From positions 1 through 7,942 of the forward strand of contig JAOZRI010000009.1 in the NCBI GenBank assembly GCA_029940235.1: a stretch of DNA of 7,942 nt, written 5' to 3'. A program made the translations under genes and the position numbers. The stretch comes from Desulfobacula sp. (lineage in GTDB: Bacteria > Desulfobacterota > Desulfobacteria > Desulfobacterales > Desulfobacteraceae). Every line of letters starts with the position of its first letter. Position 1 is the stretch's first letter. Shown piece after piece: positions 1-6,767 of the stretch. Below the pieces are notes generated by a model. It worked only from the letters and a program-made list of their open reading frames with translations. It did no database searches and was not told the DNA's origin.

Positions 1-65
1 TATGGAAATGGATGGACACAAGAACGTTGAACGCTGGTGGTTCAAGTCTTAAATCTCCATTATTT
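1..65 (+). other. Tail of an upstream plus-strand unit, not identified
   Basis: This short stretch lies before the terminator at 66-111, so it should be the 3' end of an upstream plus-strand transcript. The three plus frames stop at 28-30, 50-52 and 111-113. The frame ending with TAA at 50-52 would put the stop 13 nt before the hairpin, a normal spacing, and would end in the residues ERWWFKS. The other frames cannot be excluded. Too little is present to name a product. Confidence 0.2.
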
Positions 66-330
66 AATGCAAACAGGCCAAAGGTTGCACCTTTGGCCTG
101 TTTGCATTTTTAAATTTTAAATTGCCGGGGTGATAATCGCAATGAATCACCATCTGTACCAAGTCCTTATATTCGCTTCCCTCTACACCACAAACAAAAA
201 CATTCAGCGTTTGGTCAATGGTTGAAAGTATGGTATCTAAATGCTTACGCAAATAAATATCGAATGGTGTTTTCCCTATTTTATTGATTGATATTTCGTT
301 GTATGTCAGCTTTTTGACAAGAGAAGAAAT
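64..330 (-). pseudogene. Remnant of an APH/choline-kinase-fold phosphotransferase
   Basis: A minus-strand frame is open from about 330 down to a TAA at 64-66. Its middle encodes MVIHCDYHPGNLKF, matching the catalytic loop (HxDxxPxN, Brenner's motif) of the aminoglycoside phosphotransferase/homoserine kinase II/choline kinase superfamily. In intact members this loop is followed about 15-20 residues later by a metal-binding DFD/DxD motif and 80 or more further residues. Here the frame enters the terminator hairpin right after NLKFKN, so the DFD motif and C-lobe are missing. Upstream, an in-frame stop at 331-333 removes the N-lobe, and there is no good start (only a TTG at 250-252). What remains is at most about 75 family-like residues. 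I read this as a decayed fragment rather than an active kinase. The hairpin-encoded tail (NANRPKVQPLACLH) is not original protein. The motif match is direct; the pseudogene status is inferred. Confidence 0.6.
66..111 (+). terminator. Strong Rho-independent terminator
   Basis: A perfect 19-bp inverted repeat (left arm 66-84, right arm 90-108) encloses the loop TTGCA, and T85/A89 could add a twentieth pair. The stem has a GC-rich core (CAGGCC/GGCCTG) and is followed by a T run at 107-111. This is the classic form of an intrinsic terminator for transcription coming from the left. The opposite flank has no comparable T run on the minus strand, so it should work mainly on plus-strand transcripts. 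Confidence 0.9.
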
Positions 331-360
331 TTAACACATTTCAATAACTGCCCTGTCCTC

Positions 361-389
361 TTGACTTTTTTAAGGTATTTTATTAGAAA
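361..389 (+). promoter_or_regulatory. Candidate sigma-70 promoter for the radical SAM gene
   Basis: TTGACT at 361-366 (5 of 6 to the -35 consensus) is followed after 17 nt by TAGAAA at 384-389 (4 of 6 to TATAAT). This would start transcription roughly 27 nt before the ATG at 423. A second perfect TTGACA lies at 314-319 but has no convincing -10 box at 16-18 nt. The proposal rests on consensus matching in AT-rich DNA, so it is tentative. Confidence 0.3.
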
Positions 390-422
390 ACCAGACACAA
401 ATTTTAAAAATCAGGAACCTTT

Positions 423-1394
423 ATGTTCACCTTGCAACAAGTCAAAGCTCTTAATATTGAAATAACATCACGATGTATAGGTAGATGCCCATTCTGTAGC
501 AGGGATCAAAAAATCCGACCATATGGGAATTATTCGATTTCTCTAACTGATTTTCAAAAGCTTCCACAATCTTTAATCAGACAGTTAAAATGGATCAATT
601 TTGCCGGGAATTTTGGAGATCTGTCTGCAAACAGAGATATGGTGGAAATTGCTCGATATATCTCAGATATGAATAACAATGTGGTCATTGGAGGTGAAAC
701 CAATGGCTCTTCCCAGGATGAAAAATGGTGGAGGGCTCTGGGAGGGTTTTTTAACAATGGCAGCATGGAATTTTCCGTGGATGGTTTGTCTGATACCCAT
801 GCCATACACCGCATTGGCACAAACTATGAAAAAATTATAAGAAATATTAAAGCTTTTGCAAGTGGTGGTGGCGTTGCCCATTGGAAATTTATTGTATTTA
901 AACACAATGAACACCAGATAGATGAAGCTGAGTTAAAGGCAAGAGAAATTGGCTGCAAACGTTTTTTTGTCATACCTTCAAGGGATTATAATGAAGAGTT
1001 GGCACAACCTGAAAAAATTGATTTTAATATTAAAAGAGATATCTTCCATGCCTATGATAACAAAGCTGCATCATCAAAAGATCATGCTGTGTGCAAACCT
1101 TTTGCAAATGGTTCTTTATATCTTGCTGCTGACGGCACTGTCCATCCATGCTGCTTTGCCCACTGCATGTATATAACAGAACATAATAAACTGTTTGATT
1201 TTCTGCCGCCCCTTGCACAGCAATATTATGATGTAATTAATTTTAAAACAGCACCTCTTGAAGAGATCTTAAAAGGACCTTATTTTACTAAGATTTTTAA
1301 ACTGTCAAAAACAAATGCCTATTGCAGGATGAAATGTAATAAATTCAGGAAAACAGTAAAAAAAGAGCTGCGTATAAGAGATAAGTTTTTTTGA
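423..1394 (+). CDS. Radical SAM protein with SPASM-like C-terminal cysteines
   Basis: This predicted cytoplasmic iron-sulfur enzyme has 323 residues. The N-terminus has CIGRCPFC, a CxxxCxxC motif (C18, C22, C25) that binds the 4Fe-4S cluster used to cleave S-adenosylmethionine. The barrel shows NFAGNFGD (59-66) and MEFSVDG (115-121), typical of radical SAM/SPASM proteins. The C-terminal third has C224, C243, C244 and C248 around LAADGTVHPCC, then C301 and C305 (CRMKC), a SPASM/twitch-like set likely to hold auxiliary clusters. AGGAA at 413-417, five bases before ATG, supports the start. Family members mature peptides, modify sugars or act on other small substrates. No precursor peptide is visible nearby, so the glycan context favours a sugar or glycoconjugate substrate, which is inference. 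It is separated by 149 nt from the following operon and may be transcribed on its own or with it. Fold assignment is firm; substrate is unknown. Confidence 0.9.
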   Translation: MFTLQQVKALNIEITSRCIGRCPFCSRDQKIRPYGNYSISLTDFQKLPQSLIRQLKWINFAGNFGDLSANRDMVEIARYISDMNNNVVIGGETNGSSQDEKWWRALGGFFNNGSMEFSVDGLSDTHAIHRIGTNYEKIIRNIKAFASGGGVAHWKFIVFKHNEHQIDEAELKAREIGCKRFFVIPSRDYNEELAQPEKIDFNIKRDIFHAYDNKAASSKDHAVCKPFANGSLYLAADGTVHPCCFAHCMYITEHNKLFDFLPPLAQQYYDVINFKTAPLEEILKGPYFTKIFKLSKTNAYCRMKCNKFRKTVKKELRIRDKFF

Positions 1395-1466
1395 TTGAAA
1401 GATCATCTGCTCTGTAACAATAGTTACTGCTTAATTACAATTATGTTTTTATCTGGTCATGGCATG

Positions 1467-1495
1467 TTGACTTGACAAAATAGGCATTTTGTAAC
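1467..1495 (+). promoter_or_regulatory. Candidate promoter overlapping an 18-nt palindrome
   Basis: The 149-nt gap before the GSCFA gene has TTGACT at 1467-1472 and TGTAAC at 1490-1495, 17 nt apart (5 of 6 and 4 of 6 consensus matches). An exact inverted repeat, ACAAAAT-AGGC-ATTTTGT (1475-1492), fills the spacer and runs into the -10. Such a placement would suit an operator for a dimeric repressor, though an AT-rich 7-bp palindrome can also arise by chance. A smaller palindrome, GTAAC-AATA-GTTAC, lies at 1414-1427. No terminator is evident in the gap. Confidence 0.35.
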
Positions 1496-1543
1496 AGGTT
1501 GTTGAACCATAAGTAATAGTTAAAATATGGTAAAAGGATTTTT

Positions 1544-2491
1544 ATGGCAATTTCTGAAATGCATCCAGTACATAGATTTGAACCATGGCAGGTGTGGCCA
1601 GGTTCCTATGATAATAAATTCATCCCTGGAGCGTACCCCCATAAAAAAGACCAGGGGCTTGTCATTGACAAATCCACACCTGTTGCTTCCATGGGTTCAT
1701 GTTTTGCCAGGGAAATCAGAAAGGTTCTAATCAGAGAGAAGTATAATTATATTACAAAAGAGACTTATCATCCTGCATCTGTCCATGCCAGTGCTGCCTG
1801 GGAAAGAACCTACAATACATTTTCCATGAGACAGATTTTCGAATATACATTTGAATCCTTTAACCCTGAAACAAGATGGTGGATAACTCCAGAAACAGGA
1901 CAGGTTCAAGACCCTTACCGCAGAATTATTCTCTATGACTCCATAAAAGAGGCTCAAAAGGATTTTCAAGCCCATATTAAGTGTTCAAAAGAAGCCATCA
2001 TGGATGCAAAGGTTTTGATATTAACCCTTGGCCTTACAGAAATCTGGGAGGATAAAAAGGATAAAAGCGTGATATGCCTGCCTTCTGGGCCTTATTTTAA
2101 TGAAGGGGCAGGAAAGAATGAATACCTCTTCAGGGTGAGCCGGTATCAGGAAAACCTTGAAAATCTTGAAACAATTTATAAGATTGTTAAAAAACATAAT
2201 AGAGACTGCAAGTTGCTTATTACTATTTCCCCTGTCCATCTCTGGGCAACATTCCGGGATGATATGGATGTGATAAGTGCAAACTGCAATTCCAAATCAA
2301 CTTTGCGGGCAGTTGCAGATGAATTTGTAACTAACCATGGAGATGTGTTTTATTTTCCAAGCTATGAAATTGCCACAAATTTTACCATGATGATGAACCA
2401 GACATGTTTTGTAAAGGGAAAGGAAAATTTTCATATTAATCAGGAGACGATTGAGTTGATTATGAAACATTTTTTTGAATTCTATGGATAA
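1544..2491 (+). CDS. GSCFA-family protein (SGNH hydrolase-like)
   Basis: This stand-alone GSCFA-domain protein has 315 residues. The family signature is clear: ASMGSCFAREI (48-58), LILTLGLTEIWED (158-170), ISPVHLWATF (228-237), NSKSTLRAVADEF (249-261) and FYFPSYEI (269-276), followed by a late histidine, H297. GSCFA proteins are relatives of the SGNH/GDSL hydrolases. By analogy S52 in the GSC block and H297 are candidate catalytic residues, which would fit an esterase or acyltransferase. Activity is not established for most of the family. There is no signal peptide or membrane segment, so it is probably cytoplasmic. AAGGA at 1534-1538, five bases before ATG, supports the start over an out-of-frame ATG at 1527. 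It opens the six-gene block, and its last 8 nt overlap the next gene. A role trimming or acylating the glycan made by the downstream transferases is inferred. Confidence 0.88.
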   Translation: MAISEMHPVHRFEPWQVWPGSYDNKFIPGAYPHKKDQGLVIDKSTPVASMGSCFAREIRKVLIREKYNYITKETYHPASVHASAAWERTYNTFSMRQIFEYTFESFNPETRWWITPETGQVQDPYRRIILYDSIKEAQKDFQAHIKCSKEAIMDAKVLILTLGLTEIWEDKKDKSVICLPSGPYFNEGAGKNEYLFRVSRYQENLENLETIYKIVKKHNRDCKLLITISPVHLWATFRDDMDVISANCNSKSTLRAVADEFVTNHGDVFYFPSYEIATNFTMMMNQTCFVKGKENFHINQETIELIMKHFFEFYG

Positions 2492-3749
2492 ATTACCAAC
2501 TTTTAATATTCTGATGTATTCCCATGACACCTATGGATTGGGGCATATCAGAAGAACAATGGCCATTGCAGGACAACTTCGCAAGGCAAACACCAATATT
2601 TTAATATTAACAGGTTCTCCCATTGCAGGAAGGCTCAACTTTCCTAAATATGTTGATTATGTCCGTATTCCGGGTATGATAAAAAAGGCCAATGATGAAT
2701 ATTTTCCCTTGACCATCCGCATTGATCCAACGCAGGCAATGGAGATCAGGCAAAGCATTATAATGGCAACGGTACAGACATTTCTGCCTGATCTTTTTAT
2801 TGTTGATAAAGAGCCCCAGGGACTTAAAAAAGAGGTTCTGCCGGCATTGGAGTGGATTTCGAAAAATCTGCCAGATACCCAGACCATACTTGGTTTAAGG
2901 GATATCATGGATGATGCTGATACTGTCAAGGCTGACTGGAAGAAAAAAGAGATTTATACAACAATAGAAGATCTCTATTCTGAGGTGTGGGTTTATGGAG
3001 ACAAAAATATTTACAACCCCATAAAAGAGTATGATATTCCAAAATCAATTGCCGGAAAAACTCATTTTACAGGTTATATCCCCAGGACCATGCCCCAAAA
3101 AGATCTTGTTCAGGATTTAAGGCTGCAATTGAATATCATGCGCAATGAAAATCTTGTAACAGTTACCATTGGCGGTGGCGGAGATGGATTTCATATTCTG
3201 GATTCGTATTTGAAAATGCTTGAAAGAATGAAACAGCAATCCATATTACCACCCTTTCAAAGTATTATTGTTACAGGGCCTTTTTTATCCAGCAGTGACA
3301 TGGAGAGTGTTTTTCAACGCGCAAAGGAGGTTGATATTCAATGTTATGATTTTTTTACGGACATGGAAAATTTAATTGCAGCCTCTGATATTGTTGTGTG
3401 TATGGGAGGCTATAATACAATTTGTGAAGTTCTTTCGTCAAAAACCCTCTCTCTTGTGATTCCACGGGAAATTCCAAGAAAAGAACAATTCATAAGAGCC
3501 GGGGCATTTAACCATGAAAATTTAATTGAGTTTGTCCCGTGGAGCCAGCTAAATGATTCCAATCTTGAAGAGAAAATTCTTTACATGCTGGAGAACAGGG
3601 AACCTTTTACAAAAGCTCTGGCTGACTTTGACATGACCGGAATTGTAAATATATGCAGGCGCATTTCTAAATTCAGGAACAAAAAAAATGGACAACAAGA
3701 CAAACCAGACCCTCTGCATGATTTTAAAGGGTTATCCCAGAATATCTGA
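2484..3749 (+). CDS. MurG-like GT-B glycosyltransferase (COG4671 type), copy 1
   Basis: This predicted cytoplasmic nucleotide-sugar glycosyltransferase has 421 residues from the ATG. The N-terminal domain opens with MYSHDTYGLGHIRRTMAI (11-28), whose GxGH loop resembles the acceptor-side glycine loop of MurG/GT28 enzymes. The C-terminal domain has VTIGGGGDG (227-235), VTGPF (263-267) and MGGYNTICEVLSSKTLSLVIP (307-327), the usual donor-binding region, followed by RKEQ (332-335). This pattern fits the predicted glycosyltransferases of COG4671. A TTG at 2475 would add three residues, but ATG at 2484 is the better start. No clear Shine-Dalgarno precedes it, so translation probably depends on coupling to the GSCFA gene, which it overlaps by 8 nt. 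The lysine-rich tail after about residue 395 is encoded in the region shared with the next gene. A second member of the same family closes the block. Donor and acceptor are unknown. Confidence 0.85.
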   Translation: MDKLPTFNILMYSHDTYGLGHIRRTMAIAGQLRKANTNILILTGSPIAGRLNFPKYVDYVRIPGMIKKANDEYFPLTIRIDPTQAMEIRQSIIMATVQTFLPDLFIVDKEPQGLKKEVLPALEWISKNLPDTQTILGLRDIMDDADTVKADWKKKEIYTTIEDLYSEVWVYGDKNIYNPIKEYDIPKSIAGKTHFTGYIPRTMPQKDLVQDLRLQLNIMRNENLVTVTIGGGGDGFHILDSYLKMLERMKQQSILPPFQSIIVTGPFLSSSDMESVFQRAKEVDIQCYDFFTDMENLIAASDIVVCMGGYNTICEVLSSKTLSLVIPREIPRKEQFIRAGAFNHENLIEFVPWSQLNDSNLEEKILYMLENREPFTKALADFDMTGIVNICRRISKFRNKKNGQQDKPDPLHDFKGLSQNI

Positions 3750-4977
3750 GACTTTTATTTCAAATGAAATTTTACTGCTTGAATCACTTGGGTTTAATAT
3801 CCATATTATATCCATGCGTCACCCAAGGGAGAGTTTTTCCCACGCCAGTATAAAAAAAATTAAAGCTCAGGTGGATTATCTTCCAAGCAGTATAATGAAA
3901 AATATTTGGCCCCTGGGTTATCATAACTTAATGCTGGCCATCAAAAGGCCAAAACTTTATTTTAAAGCCTTTCAAAAAGCAGGCACAAGATGGGCAAGGA
4001 CAAGAAAATCAGCCACAATCAAACATCTGCTCCAGGCAGGATATCTTGTGCATAAATTTTTGCCAGGCAAAAATATTGTTCATTTCCAGGCGCATTTTGC
4101 ACACTCCCCCACATCTGTTGCGCTTTTTTCAAGTATGCTAAGCAGTGTTCCATTCAGCTTTTTTGCCCATGCAAAGGATATTTATACCTCCCATAGGGCA
4201 CAGTTAAGAGAGAAGATTGATATGGCAAAATTTGTTGTAACCTGTACCAAATACAATCAAAAATATCTCTCAGACCTGGCAGGAGATACAACTACACCTC
4301 TATTTTGTGTATATCATGGAATCAATCTGGATTATTTTTCTCCAAAACTGAACAATACATCATGTGCCATGCCCTATAAACTTCTCACCGTGGCAAGATT
4401 AACGGAGAAAAAAGGATTGTCAACTATTTACCATGCTCTGGCTCTTCTTAAAAAAAGAGGTATTAAATTTAAACATACTCTTATCGGGCAGGGGGATGAT
4501 AAAAACAGGGTTATTGAACTTATTGAAAAACTTGGCCTTAAAAATGAGACCAGGCTCTGTGGCACTTTAACCCATGAAGATGTCATTGGGTATTATGCAA
4601 AATCAGACCTTTTTGTTCTGGGGTGTCAAATAGCCAAAAATGGTGACAGGGACGGCATCCCAAATGTTATGGCGGAAAGCATGGCCATGAATCTGCCTGT
4701 GGTGGCAACCAATGTTTCAGGACTGCCTGAATTTCTTGAAGAGAGAGTTTCGGGCATGATGGTGTCCCCCAAAGATTCCAACGCCCTTGCCAATGCCATG
4801 GAAACCCTGCTCAAAGATGAAAAATTAAGGGAAAAAGTGACTCTGGAGGCAAGAAATAGAATTACCAGGAGTTTTAATAATAAAATATTGGTTCAAGATC
4901 TTGCACAAATCTATTGTGATATGATTCCAGGTCTTGCAGGCTGCCATGATAATATTGAGAAATCGCTGTCAAGATGA
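3688..4977 (+). CDS. GT4 glycosyltransferase, WcaL/AmsK-like
   Basis: This 429-residue GT-B enzyme begins with LKGYPRISETFISNE (13-27), a start typical of exopolysaccharide transferases such as WcaL and AmsK. Further marks are HFQAHFAHSPTS (132-143), FFAHAKDIY (158-166), the GT4 phosphate-binding block VARLTEKKG (235-243), IGQGDD (266-271) and DGIPNVMAESMAMNLPVVAT (322-341). The usual E-x7-E pair appears as D322-x7-E330, a form I believe is common in this subgroup. AGGAA at 3675-3679, eight bases before ATG, supports the start, which gives a 62-nt overlap with the preceding gene. A downstream ATG at 3718 lacks a ribosome-binding site. The reaction is probably retaining transfer from a nucleotide sugar to a lipid-linked or growing glycan. 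There is no membrane segment. Donor sugar and linkage cannot be told from sequence. Confidence 0.9.
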   Translation: MDNKTNQTLCMILKGYPRISETFISNEILLLESLGFNIHIISMRHPRESFSHASIKKIKAQVDYLPSSIMKNIWPLGYHNLMLAIKRPKLYFKAFQKAGTRWARTRKSATIKHLLQAGYLVHKFLPGKNIVHFQAHFAHSPTSVALFSSMLSSVPFSFFAHAKDIYTSHRAQLREKIDMAKFVVTCTKYNQKYLSDLAGDTTTPLFCVYHGINLDYFSPKLNNTSCAMPYKLLTVARLTEKKGLSTIYHALALLKKRGIKFKHTLIGQGDDKNRVIELIEKLGLKNETRLCGTLTHEDVIGYYAKSDLFVLGCQIAKNGDRDGIPNVMAESMAMNLPVVATNVSGLPEFLEERVSGMMVSPKDSNALANAMETLLKDEKLREKVTLEARNRITRSFNNKILVQDLAQIYCDMIPGLAGCHDNIEKSLSR

Positions 4978-6116
4978 AGATTGCCTTTTATGCACCCTTT
5001 AAACCCCTTGGACATAAAAATCCTTCCGGAGACCTGATCATAGCAAGGGGTATTGTTGAGTTTTTACAAACCCGTGGGCATAACATTGAAGTACAAAGCA
5101 CATTAAGGGCAAGATGGATCTATTTTAAGCCCTGGGTCTGGCCACAGATTGTGCTTGATTGTATTAAGTGCCTGAAAAATCTGAATAAAAATTCGCCTGA
5201 TTTATGGCTTACTTACCACACTTATTATAAAGCTCCTGATATTATAGGCCCTCTTGTGTGCAGGATTTTAAATATTAAATATGTTATTTTCCAGGGCATC
5301 TATGCAACAAAACCAAAACGAAGATTTAAAACAATTATTGGATTTTATCTTAATCGCTTGGCTTTGCGCAAGGCAGATCACGTTTTTACAAATAAATCGT
5401 CAGATTTAAAAAACCTTCAAAGAGTTCTTCCAGAAGATAGACTTACCTATATAAGACCCGGCATCAAACCCAATGAGTTTAAAAAAAACGAAAAATTTGG
5501 AATGCAGCAGAGGAAAAAATGGGGGATAAAAAACAAGTGTCATGTTATTTTAACAGCTGGAATGTTCAGAGATGATGTAAAGACCCAAGGTCTGACATGG
5601 CTGATAAGATGTTGTGCCAGGCTTGTGCAGTCAGATATAAATTTTCATCTTGTCATAGCAGGTGCCGGCAAAATGGAGAATCATCTCAAGAATCTTGCGC
5701 AAAATCAAATCCCGGGGCACTGCACCTTTGCAGGAAAAATCAAAAGAGAGGAGATGTATAAATTTTACAGCAGTGGTGATGTTTTTGCTTTTCCTGGAAT
5801 TTCAGAATCCCTTGGAATGGTTTATCTTGAAGCCCAGTCCTGTTCTCTGCCTGTTATTGCATTTAACAATGGAGGTATCCCGGAAGTTGTCATTGATAAA
5901 AAAACAGGTTTTCTGCTTCCCATGTATGAATGCAAACACTTTTCTGATACGCTGATATATCTGTTAAATAATAATGCAGTCAGTAAAAAGATGGGAAAAG
6001 ATGCCATGGCATATGTAAAAAAACACCATGATATTGAACAAAATTATTTGGAGTTTGAAAAAAAGTTATGGAACTTGGCCAGGAAGGTTACTGTCATGTC
6101 CATCCCGCGGATGTAA
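4974..6116 (+). CDS. GT4 glycosyltransferase
   Basis: This 380-residue GT-B enzyme starts on an ATGA overlap with the stop of the preceding gene, a classic sign of translational coupling. Only a weak GAGA lies upstream. The N-terminal domain has FYAPFKPLGHKNPSGD (5-20), with the glycine-containing loop of GT4 enzymes. The C-terminal domain has LTAGMFRDDVKTQGL (193-207), VIAGAGKME (227-235), TFAGKIKREEMYKFYSSGDVF (251-271) and the canonical E-x7-E, E278 to E286 in ISESLGMVYLEA, followed by GGIPEVV (300-306). The strict E-x7-E pair indicates a retaining transferase that uses a nucleotide-sugar donor. Length is normal for the family and there is no signal peptide. It is clearly different from the other GT4 protein, so the two probably add different sugars or form different linkages in the same chain. 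Confidence 0.9.
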   Translation: MKIAFYAPFKPLGHKNPSGDLIIARGIVEFLQTRGHNIEVQSTLRARWIYFKPWVWPQIVLDCIKCLKNLNKNSPDLWLTYHTYYKAPDIIGPLVCRILNIKYVIFQGIYATKPKRRFKTIIGFYLNRLALRKADHVFTNKSSDLKNLQRVLPEDRLTYIRPGIKPNEFKKNEKFGMQQRKKWGIKNKCHVILTAGMFRDDVKTQGLTWLIRCCARLVQSDINFHLVIAGAGKMENHLKNLAQNQIPGHCTFAGKIKREEMYKFYSSGDVFAFPGISESLGMVYLEAQSCSLPVIAFNNGGIPEVVIDKKTGFLLPMYECKHFSDTLIYLLNNNAVSKKMGKDAMAYVKKHHDIEQNYLEFEKKLWNLARKVTVMSIPRM

Positions 6117-6150
6117 GGTAATCATCCTGGAATGGGTTATGAAAAACTAA

Positions 6151-6161
6151 AAGGAAATATG
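6151..6161 (+). promoter_or_regulatory. Ribosome-binding site and start choice for the phosphatase gene
   Basis: AAGGA at 6151-6155 precedes ATG at 6159 by only three bases, a tight spacing. The alternative ATG at 6132 has CTGGA directly against it and AAGG 13 nt away at 6115-6118, neither well placed. The later ATG puts the catalytic RHA motif at residues 8-10, as usual in the family, so I prefer it, with some doubt. Confidence 0.45.
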
Positions 6162-6767
6162 ATAAAATTAGGATTAATCAGGCATGCAATGACCCAGTGG
6201 AATTTTGAAAAAAAAATCCAGGGAAGAGAGGATATTGAATTAAACTTAGAGGGTCAAAACCAGGCCAAGGCATGGGCAGATATTTTAAGGTCTGAAAAAT
6301 TTGATTTAATTCTGTGCAGCACAATGATCAGAGCAAAAGAGACTGCACAGATTATCCAGGATAAAATCAATGTTGATATTGAATATGATATAAATTTAAG
6401 GGAGCAGGATTTTGGCCAGTGGGAAGGCAGGACAATTAAGGATATTAGAAAATTAAACCCGGGCCAGATTGAAACCCAGGAATCCAGAGGGTGGGAGTTC
6501 TGTCCTCCCAATGGTGAATCCAGAACCGTGGTTTTAAAAAGAGTTCTTAAAGCAGTTGAAACTGCTGCAAAAAGAGATGAAGACAGATATATTTTAATGG
6601 TAAGTCACAGCAGTGTTATAAAAACATTGGTATATAAAGCTCTAAACAGAAATTTTACTCTTGATGAAACTGCTGTGTTAAAAGATTATCACCTCCATTC
6701 ACTGCACTTTGACAAGAGCCTTGAAATAGAAAAACTAAACAGCATAAATTTAGGAAATTGCAGGTGA
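6159..6767 (+). CDS. Histidine phosphatase (phosphoglycerate mutase-like)
   Basis: This branch-1 histidine phosphatase has 202 residues from the preferred ATG, or 211 from the ATG at 6132. The core is complete: LIRHAMTQWN (6-15) with nucleophile H9 and R8, QGREDIELNLEGQNQA (21-36), CSTMIRAKETA (53-63) with R58, LREQDFGQWEGRT (80-92) with proton donor E82, PPNGES (116-121) and VSHSSVIKTL (148-157) with H150. The common RHG is RHA here, a variant also found in active relatives. The family includes cofactor-dependent mutases, alpha-ribazole phosphatase (CobC) and glucosyl-3-phosphoglycerate phosphatase. With no cobalamin genes around and four glycosyltransferases alongside, a sugar-phosphate or glycosyl-phosphate substrate is the likelier guess. 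That is inference from context. The stop overlaps the start of the next gene (GTGA). Confidence 0.88.
   Translation: MIKLGLIRHAMTQWNFEKKIQGREDIELNLEGQNQAKAWADILRSEKFDLILCSTMIRAKETAQIIQDKINVDIEYDINLREQDFGQWEGRTIKDIRKLNPGQIETQESRGWEFCPPNGESRTVVLKRVLKAVETAAKRDEDRYILMVSHSSVIKTLVYKALNRNFTLDETAVLKDYHLHSLHFDKSLEIEKLNSINLGNCR

Noticed and set aside
314..319. Perfect TTGACA as a -35 box for the first gene
   Set aside because: No acceptable -10 hexamer lies at 16-18 nt, so the TTGACT at 361 was preferred.
1414..1427. Small palindrome GTAAC-AATA-GTTAC as a terminator of the radical SAM gene
   Set aside because: The stem is only 5 bp, AT-rich, and has no following T run.
1472..1477. Perfect TTGACA as a -35 box for the GSCFA gene
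   Set aside because: At 17 nt the -10 would be CAGGTT, which is a poor match. The overlapping TTGACT at 1467 gives a better pair.
1527..1730. Plus-strand open frame starting upstream of the GSCFA gene
   Set aside because: It overlaps the GSCFA coding frame, which has the proper ribosome-binding site and family motifs. The alternative frame has neither.
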